From: Bromus sterilis
Lineage: Eukaryota; Streptophyta; Magnoliopsida; Poales; Poaceae
Length of the DNA stretch: 64,000 nt
Direction: 5' to 3'
NCBI GenBank assembly: GCA_950022295.1
Contig: OX465598.1
Coordinates: 117,287,001-117,351,000 of the forward strand
Below the pieces are notes generated by a model that did no database searches, was not told the origin of the DNA, and worked only from the letters and a program-made list of their open reading frames with translations. Of this stretch, positions 58,240 through 64,000 are shown in pieces. The translations under genes and the position numbers were made by a program. Each line of letters opens with the position of its first letter. Within the stretch, counting starts at the first letter, position 1.

Positions 58240-58877
58240 TGGAGCTTCCAGTGGTGATTTTCGCACTTCAAAGCCACCATAAGGCGTGCATGAAGGCTTG
58301 GACAAAATACGCGAGATGCCACTTCATTATTTTCGTCCAAGGGCTATTATAGGTGTTGTGTCACCTTATTATTGGGTTGAGCCCATGTAATTTCGAAATA
58401 CCAGCTTACAGGCTGTTTTTAGAGTCTGTATGTGTGGGGAAACCGAGTTAGGGTGTGTTTCGGACCCCTCCTCCAAGGGATCACGAAATCCCCCTCTGTT
58501 CCCCCATATATACCGCCCCTAGGGCTTCGTTTATACTTTGGTTTTAATTAGATTTAAGTTAGCCATAGCAGCAACTTCGAGTTCTTCGTCCGTGTCATCC
58601 GACCGGGCCAAGACCGCATTGGAACCCCAAATTTCGTCAATTATTCATCTTATATTCGCAATATCCAGATTGTAATTATTAGTTCTTTCTTGTTCTTCGA
58701 TTGCTAGCAGGAATTATACCTTCGTGGTCAGGTTGATCGTGCATCCGCGGGATCAATAACCTCTCGGATTTGGTTTAGCGATCGCTAAGGCGCAACGTAA
58801 TTGCACGTTCGTAGTCGGGTCGTGAAAGTCGTCTCCACCATAATCGATCTCCACCATCTCATCAAAACATCGGGACA
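58240..58877 (+). repeat. 3' LTR of G3 (limits approximate)
   Basis: The LTR is taken from TGGAGCTTCCAG, after a purine tract (cgcgggggaaaggac), to CATCGGGACA at 58877, where A3-like sequence begins. A TATA motif (ccccatatataccgcc) lies at 58504-58514. Without the 5' LTR the limits cannot be confirmed. Confidence 0.6.
58504..58514 (+). promoter_or_regulatory. Candidate TATA box in the G3 LTR
   Basis: The motif atatata within cccccatatataccgcccc sits about 270 bases into the LTR on the element strand. Confidence 0.5.
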
Positions 58878-59099
58878 CCTTCGCCTCTATTAGGGTAGTA
58901 CCGAGATTAGATTCATGTTTAGCATTCATTCCGCTAACCAGGGTATCATGTGTACTAGCCATTTCAGAGAAGGTACATTTTGTTCTTGAAGAGTTTAAAT
59001 ATCCAAGTTTATACCATTTAATTGTCCTCCTAGTTTTTTGAATGTTGAAGAATGATCATTTAACTTTTTAGAAAAAAAAACTTGATTTTGTTCATATTG

Positions 59100-59699
59100 C
59101 TTTCTTTAGTGGCTTTCTCTATCTCCTGGAAACTTTTCTCAGTAACACCAGATTTAATATCTTTTTCATCATAAGAACGATCATAGGAATAATAATCCAA
59201 TCACTCAAACCATCCGTATGAAAGTTCTTAGTCATACATTTTAATCTTTCCCAAATTTGAGCTACATGTTCATGTTCAAGTTGTTTAACGTTCATGGTAT
59301 GATTCCTAAATTGGATAATTTTAGTAGGATGACAAAATTTCGTTTGAAATATACTTACATTTATTCCATGAATCAATGATATTCATAGGTAAGGATAGAA
59401 GCCAGTTTTTTGCTTTAGCATGTAAAGAGAAAGGAAACACAATTCAAGTTTTACAAGATCTAAATCAACTTTTTCATATTCTTCCTATCACATAGATCAA
59501 CGTAATTTTTTTGATAAGCAACATCAACTTTGATTTAGGAAACATAAAATTGTTCTTTCATAAACAAATTTAATAAGGCAGGTATGATTTCATGTGATTC
59601 AACACTAGTGGTTGGTGGATAAATTAGTGTACTAATGAAATCATTGTTATTTCTACTTGTGAACTCACAAAGTCTAGTATTTTAAGATGAAGTAGACAT
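59100..59699 (-). pseudogene. gag: Degenerate gag of A3
   Basis: The start ATG at 59699 corresponds to A1 4362. Codon 6 is a stop, after which RLCEFTSRNNNDFIST is readable. The core KIIQFRNHTMNVKQLEHEHV and WERLKCMTKNFHTDGLSDW (59119-59376) matches the A1 gag core. Several frameshifts and stops lie between. Confidence 0.75.
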
Positions 59700-59870
59700 G
59701 TTTTTAAGAATAAATGAAAATTAACTACTTTTTATAATAAAATTATTTGTGTTTTTTATAATTTATTTGGATAATAGGAAATAAGAATAATAAGCAAGGA
59801 AAGTAACAAAGGAAGATAAATAACAATATAGTAAGATATATTAATGTAGAACCTATGTTAGTTCTTAGGC

Positions 59871-59888
59871 TCCCCAACAACAGTGATA
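59871..59888 (-). other. Mutated primer binding site of A3
   Basis: Aligned to the A2 primer site, 6 of 18 positions differ, five of them transitions (minus strand TATCACTGTTGTTGGGGA). The changes fit decay of methylated cytosines. Confidence 0.65.
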
Positions 59889-59898
59889 GAAAAAGCCT

Positions 59899-61251
59899 TG
59901 ATACCTCTCCACTAGGTAGTTGGTGAACCCCCCAAGTACTAGGATTTGTAGGATATCATCAATTTTCCCTTCAAATATGTGACTTGTAAGGTTTATTAAA
60001 CCAACATGAGCTTGATGGTGAAGAAACAGCCACGGGTACTTCACACACAGATATAACACTATCTTGCTCCCTAATAGAACTAGTGGATTGTCAATCTCCC
60101 TAGCGTTGCTAGTTACAATTATTAGAATAGACCCCCAGGGCCATGGAATGAACTAGTGACATCTCTCTTAATACCAAATTACAGTTGGGCAATTGATAAA
60201 ATTATGTAGTTGATAGGTACGAATGTTCACGATGCAATTCTATGTAAGCAATACATCCAAGATAGGTGGTTGTTGTTACTCTAGCTACTCCCACTACGAT
60301 TACTCCACTCCAAACATTGTTACCCAACAAGCATCTAGAAGGATTAAGTTCATAATAAATGAAGTAATGCCATAAGAAAGATGACATAAAGTAAGCAAAG
60401 AAATGAGTGCAATACTACCAAACCCCGTTGTTTTCCCCTTACTAGCAACAAAGAAAATACGTGTCTTGTCCCAAACAAGGTCACCAGGATATAGGACCGT
60501 ATATATTGAACTTACTATGATGCACCACATCTTCCAAAGATCGGCCCCACATATGTTGCCAAGGCATACAAGATTGATCGAAAAACATACATAGCTATAA
60601 CTCACAATTCATCATATCCCAACAAACACATCCAGAATTACATCACATTGATCCAACTCCTCGTAGGAAGGAGGAACATGGTATTAAAGATCCAAAAGAA
60701 AGAGTGATGCCACCTAGTTTCGGCTTTCGACCCGAAGGTCTTAGAGGAACTACCCACACATCACGATGGAGGCAGAAGCCTTTGGTGATCGATCCCCCTA
60801 CCGGCAGCACTCCGGAGACAACCCCCAGATTGATCTCATCTAGGTTAGGATCATATGTCAGCGGAAACTGCTTCTCGTCTAGAGTTTCTATGGTTTTGAA
60901 ATTTATAAGGAATTGTCGCGAAAGAATCATGTAAAACAAAGTCGAGGGGGCACACAAGTAGGCGACACCCCCACGCCACGCCACTTGGGCGTGTGGGGCC
61001 TTTGGAAGCTTCCAGCTGGAGCCCCCCCCTCTTCCGACTACGGGTCTCTTCTGCTCCATAAAAAAATCCCCGGCCATTTTGTGCCTGGATAAATTGATTT
61101 TCCTATAAATGTCATAAACAACATAAAACATAAGCTGGCATTGGCACTGGGTCGATAGGTTAGTCCAACTAAAATCATATAAAAATGGCATAAAATGCTA
61201 TTCAAAGTGTCTGAAAGTGATGGAATAATACTCATCCTCGAGTAGGTAAAT
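59899..61251 (-). repeat. 5' LTR of A3
   Basis: On the + strand it runs from tgatacctctcc to gagtaggtaaat (GGTATCA expected, mutated). It contains the usual Athila-type landmarks: a GC-rich block (60950-61040) and agcttccagctgg near the promoter region. No gene. Confidence 0.65.
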
Positions 61252-63326
61252 GATAAAATAAATATATTTTTTATTCTTGAATGTTTCTATGAAGATAGGC
61301 AATCAATCAAATGGAATAGGATGTATAGGCTTAAGAGAAAGTGATATAAAGTAATAGTCTGTAGTATCTATTATACAAGTAATGAATGAACATACAAACA
61401 ATTGAGTTATTGCTTCCGATGAATCGGTTATCTCCAATCAGAGTTCCCATGAGCGTGGAAGGTTTAGTAGAAAAATATATTATGCCGAAAACTCATTAGA
61501 AACCTTCGCTTTTTCTAATAGTCTAACATCAAACTAATGCAACACTACCCCGGGGTGTCGGTCAGATACATGGTTACATGATCGTCCACCTTTCTGCTTC
61601 GAGCAAATAATGCAATGGTCAAGCGCGAGATAGATTAGTGACACTTAAATGACAAAGAGAATAATGTTGGGGTAAAGGAAGTCAAAAAGTGAGAAAGTAT
61701 CGCACCAACGAGGACAGTCATTAGGCAAGAGTAAGCCAGATTATAGATGTTAGTGCGAGGAGTAGGGATTGCCATGCAACAGATGCACTAGAGCTACAAG
61801 TATATGAAAGCTCTCCAAGTTGCTTGCTCGTGAAGACCTAGAGTGTTTCGAGGAAGCACATCATTGGAACATATAAGCCAAGTTCTCTAAGGTAAAGGTC
61901 CCCCACTAGTATATAACTTGAATCATATGAACTCTCTATGTATGAAGTATAAGGTGCTACTCTAAATCAAAAGAGTGTATAAAGGATAGTAGTGTGTCCC
62001 CTCTCTCATTATCTCTCTTTTTTTAATTTTTTATTTGGTCGCTTCTATTTTTTGGCCTCTTTTTGGTGGAAATTTGTGCCTCTTTTTTATCCTCACTGGT
62101 AGGGAAAATACTCTAATTAATGAACATCTAAATTTTATTTAGGTACAACTCTGAATCAAAGAGATGAGAACTATATATGAATGGCTCTGGTAGTGTACCA
62201 TGATGTGCAATGATTCTAGAACGGCATGTAGACAATGATGAATAGGTGGTTTCGCCACAAATATCATGCCAGCTCTATGATCATGCAAAGCAATATGACA
62301 ATGAAGGATAGGTCATATGAAAAACTATATGAAAGTTTCATGTCAATTTATCTCGGAATGGCTATGAAAATGCCATGATAGGCAGGTATGGTGGTTGTTT
62401 GATGAAGATATAATGAGGCTATGTGCGAGAGAGCGAGTCATCCCATGGGGTTTGGATGCACTGATAAAAGATGTGCCACATCTCACGGTGATATCGGAAA
62501 TGCACAATACTAAAGAGGCCAGCAAATATGGATAGGTGGACGTGCAAAAAAAATCTAATACTCACATTAGTCAAGAAAAACTCATCCACTTATCATCGGC
62601 ATTTCTAGGCTTACTCAGAGAATTTGAATGTAACCAAGTATCCCAAGGAGAGTGTATGGGGGTTTGGTTATACTTGCGCATCTCGGCCCATACCACGTGA
62701 GGGGTTGCTTACAACTACCATATTGACGTGGATTGGCTAGGTATCACAGATTTCTCGAGTAGTTTTATTCTATAATGAAAATAGGGTACGTTTAGCCAAA
62801 ATATAATACCTATCACTAATTAGCGCAAGATTAGTTGCACATAATTTCATCATTATACACCCAATACCTCAACACTATTGCAAGATATCAGGAAGTAAAG
62901 TCTAGTGATCAAGATTACCTAACAACTCATACCATTTTTATCATATGATATAGTAACCAGTGCAATTCAATCAACTCTCTAAATAGATATAAGTGAAGCA
63001 TGTGAGTTTAAGTATTTATATAAAACATTCTTTCGCCTTGCTCTAACAGATATAAGTGAATATCTAGAGAAAATTCTTAAGACATGATAGCTCAAACATG
63101 TATAACTGAAGAACATTGAGCATTCTATAAATATATAGACAGGAGGATGGCATCCTCGTTAGACATGTCCAAAGATATATGATTGTGAGGAACATCAAAC
63201 AAAATCTAAATAAATCAAACAAAGACGCTCCAACTTGAGCACATATCATGTGGATGACTAAAACATAGTGGTAAATGAGACTAACCGATGTTTGAAGAAC
63301 AAAAGAGGGAATGCCTTTTGGGCAAC
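61252..63326 (-). other. Non-coding internal region of Athila-type A4
   Basis: The sequence is collinear with 1-1690 of A1 (landmark ggagtagggattgccatgcaac at about 61758) but more diverged. No gag, protease or polymerase is present. It is bounded by the A3 LTR on the left and a plus-strand LTR on the right. Confidence 0.7.
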
Positions 63327-64000
63327 TGATACGTCTCAAACGTATCGATAATTTCTGCTCGCTCCATGTATGTTTTGTGTGATATTGCTATGATCTAGAT
63401 ACACTTTCATACACTTTTGATCATATTTGGACTAACCTATTAACTCAGTGCACCCTAGTGTCAGTTTCTGTTTTCTGCTGTTTTTCTATTTCAGTTTTCC
63501 CCATATAAAAAGTGCTCCAAAAATCCGGGAAAAATCGGATAAAAAATCAGTGTGAAGGAGGCTTCCAGAGCCCCGAAGGAGGGCCGGGGGGGCACCACCA
63601 GGTGCCTAGGCGGCCACATGGCGCGGCCAGGCCCCTGGCCGCGCCAGGGGGCACCTGGACTCCTGGTGGGCCCCCTGGCTGCCCCCCTTCGCCTATTTAA
63701 TCTCCTTCACGGGAAACTTCCGAGGATAGAACCCTTTTTCACAATCTCACCTCTGCTCCGCCACCGCCGTGCTTCCAAGATCGGGAGCACCGTCAGGACC
63801 CTTCTCGGCACCCTGCTAGAGGGAGGATCGGCCTCCGGGAGCTTCCCCTCCACCATGGACGCTTTCCGGATGTGCCGTGAGTAGTTTCCTTTGGACCATG
63901 GGTCCGTGATCAGTAGCTATGTGATGTTCTCCTCCCCTCTTTGTTCTTCATGGTTTAGACCTCGTGAGCTGCCCTACATGATCGAGGCACAAATGTAATC
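63327..64000 (+). repeat. Start of a plus-strand Athila-type LTR, cut by window end
   Basis: It begins TGATACGTCTCAAACGTATC and aligns with the reverse complement of 53316 down to about 52650. It passes through a GC-rich block and cttccaagatcgggagcacc, and ends at the window edge. A TATA-like cctatttaatctcc is at about 63692-63705. It interrupts A4 at 63326. Whether it is a solo LTR or a full element cannot be seen. Confidence 0.82.

Larger units (their letters stand above)
53317..58877 (+). mobile_element. Ty3/Gypsy element G3, 5' end lost by A2 insertion
   Basis: The parts are gag (53317-54458), protease (54462-55505), RT (55506-56040), RNase H (56041-56690), integrase (56691-57596), C-terminal region (57597-58213) and an LTR (about 58240-58877). 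Protease has the D-G-G-S-C-N-N core seen in Reina/CRM-type chromoviruses. The tail has GPVTRARARQLNYQVLSFL, which I associate with chromoviral C-termini, but the lineage is not certain. The gag start and 5' LTR lie beyond the A2 insertion and are not in this window. Right of 58877 the sequence belongs to A3. Confidence 0.8.
58878..61251 (-). mobile_element. Athila-type element A3, partial
   Basis: The element has a trace of the protease-proximal region (58878-59000), degenerate gag (59100-59699), a mutated primer site (59871-59888) and a 5' LTR (about 59899-61251). It is cut at the left by the G3 LTR, so G3 inserted into A3. The LTR belongs to a different subfamily from A2: its outer end reads ACCTACTCGAGGATGAGTAT on the minus strand. 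To the right the sequence is A4. Confidence 0.75.

Noticed and set aside
1..64000. tRNA genes and CRISPR arrays
   Set aside because: tRNA-like matches are only 12-18 base primer binding sites next to LTRs. The repeat arrays are TE subterminal repeats or minisatellites without unique equal-length spacers.

Overview
This window looks like intergenic heterochromatin from a Triticeae grass (wheat, barley or rye group). The clearest evidence is a BARE/Angela/WIS-type copia element with the family's characteristic LTR ends. It sits among Athila-type Gypsy elements, long-LTR chromoviruses, two CACTA transposons and a hAT transposon. I recognise no functional host gene, tRNA gene or intact transposase. 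Nearly every base can be assigned to a transposable element (TE), and every coding region I checked is broken.

Layout on the + strand. 1-5488: Athila-type element A1 (minus strand), gag and protease only, cut off in its LTR. 5489-7297: non-autonomous CACTA-1, carrying a 5S-rRNA-derived segment. 7298-8549: GC-rich then AT-rich sequence of uncertain origin, probably part of a hybrid LTR. 8550-27613: Tekay-like chromovirus T1 (minus strand), split in pol by a complete BARE/Angela copia element (11051-20215, duplicated target CGTCC). 27614-31952: CACTA-2 (plus strand), missing its left end, with a degenerate multi-exon gene. 31953-53316: Athila-type element A2 (minus strand), split by a complete Tekay-like element T2 (35196-51423, duplicated target CGTCA). 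The 5' LTR of T2 is itself interrupted by a hAT transposon (36191-39571). 53317-58877: 3' part of another Gypsy element G3 (plus strand). 58878-61251: Athila-type A3 (minus strand). 61252-63326: non-coding internal part of A4. 63327-64000: start of a plus-strand Athila-type LTR that runs off the window.

Read from outside in, the right half is a six-level nest: A4 contains A3, which contains G3, which contains A2, which contains T2, which contains the hAT. The left half is less regular. CACTA-1 joins two unrelated flanks, and the left LTR of T1 matches its right LTR over only about 326 bp. Both facts point to rearrangement as well as nesting.

The parts most worth a second look are: (1) the 5S-derived RNA polymerase III promoter-like segment inside CACTA-1; (2) two adjacent hairpins inside a predicted CACTA-2 intron; (3) an accessory ORF upstream of gag in T1; (4) an Athila-type lineage with gag and protease but no polymerase; (5) a copia element with nearly identical LTRs around a long-dead coding region; and (6) seven in-frame stops in T2 gag-pol, all explainable by C-to-T change. 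All identifications were made by reading; no database search was run.
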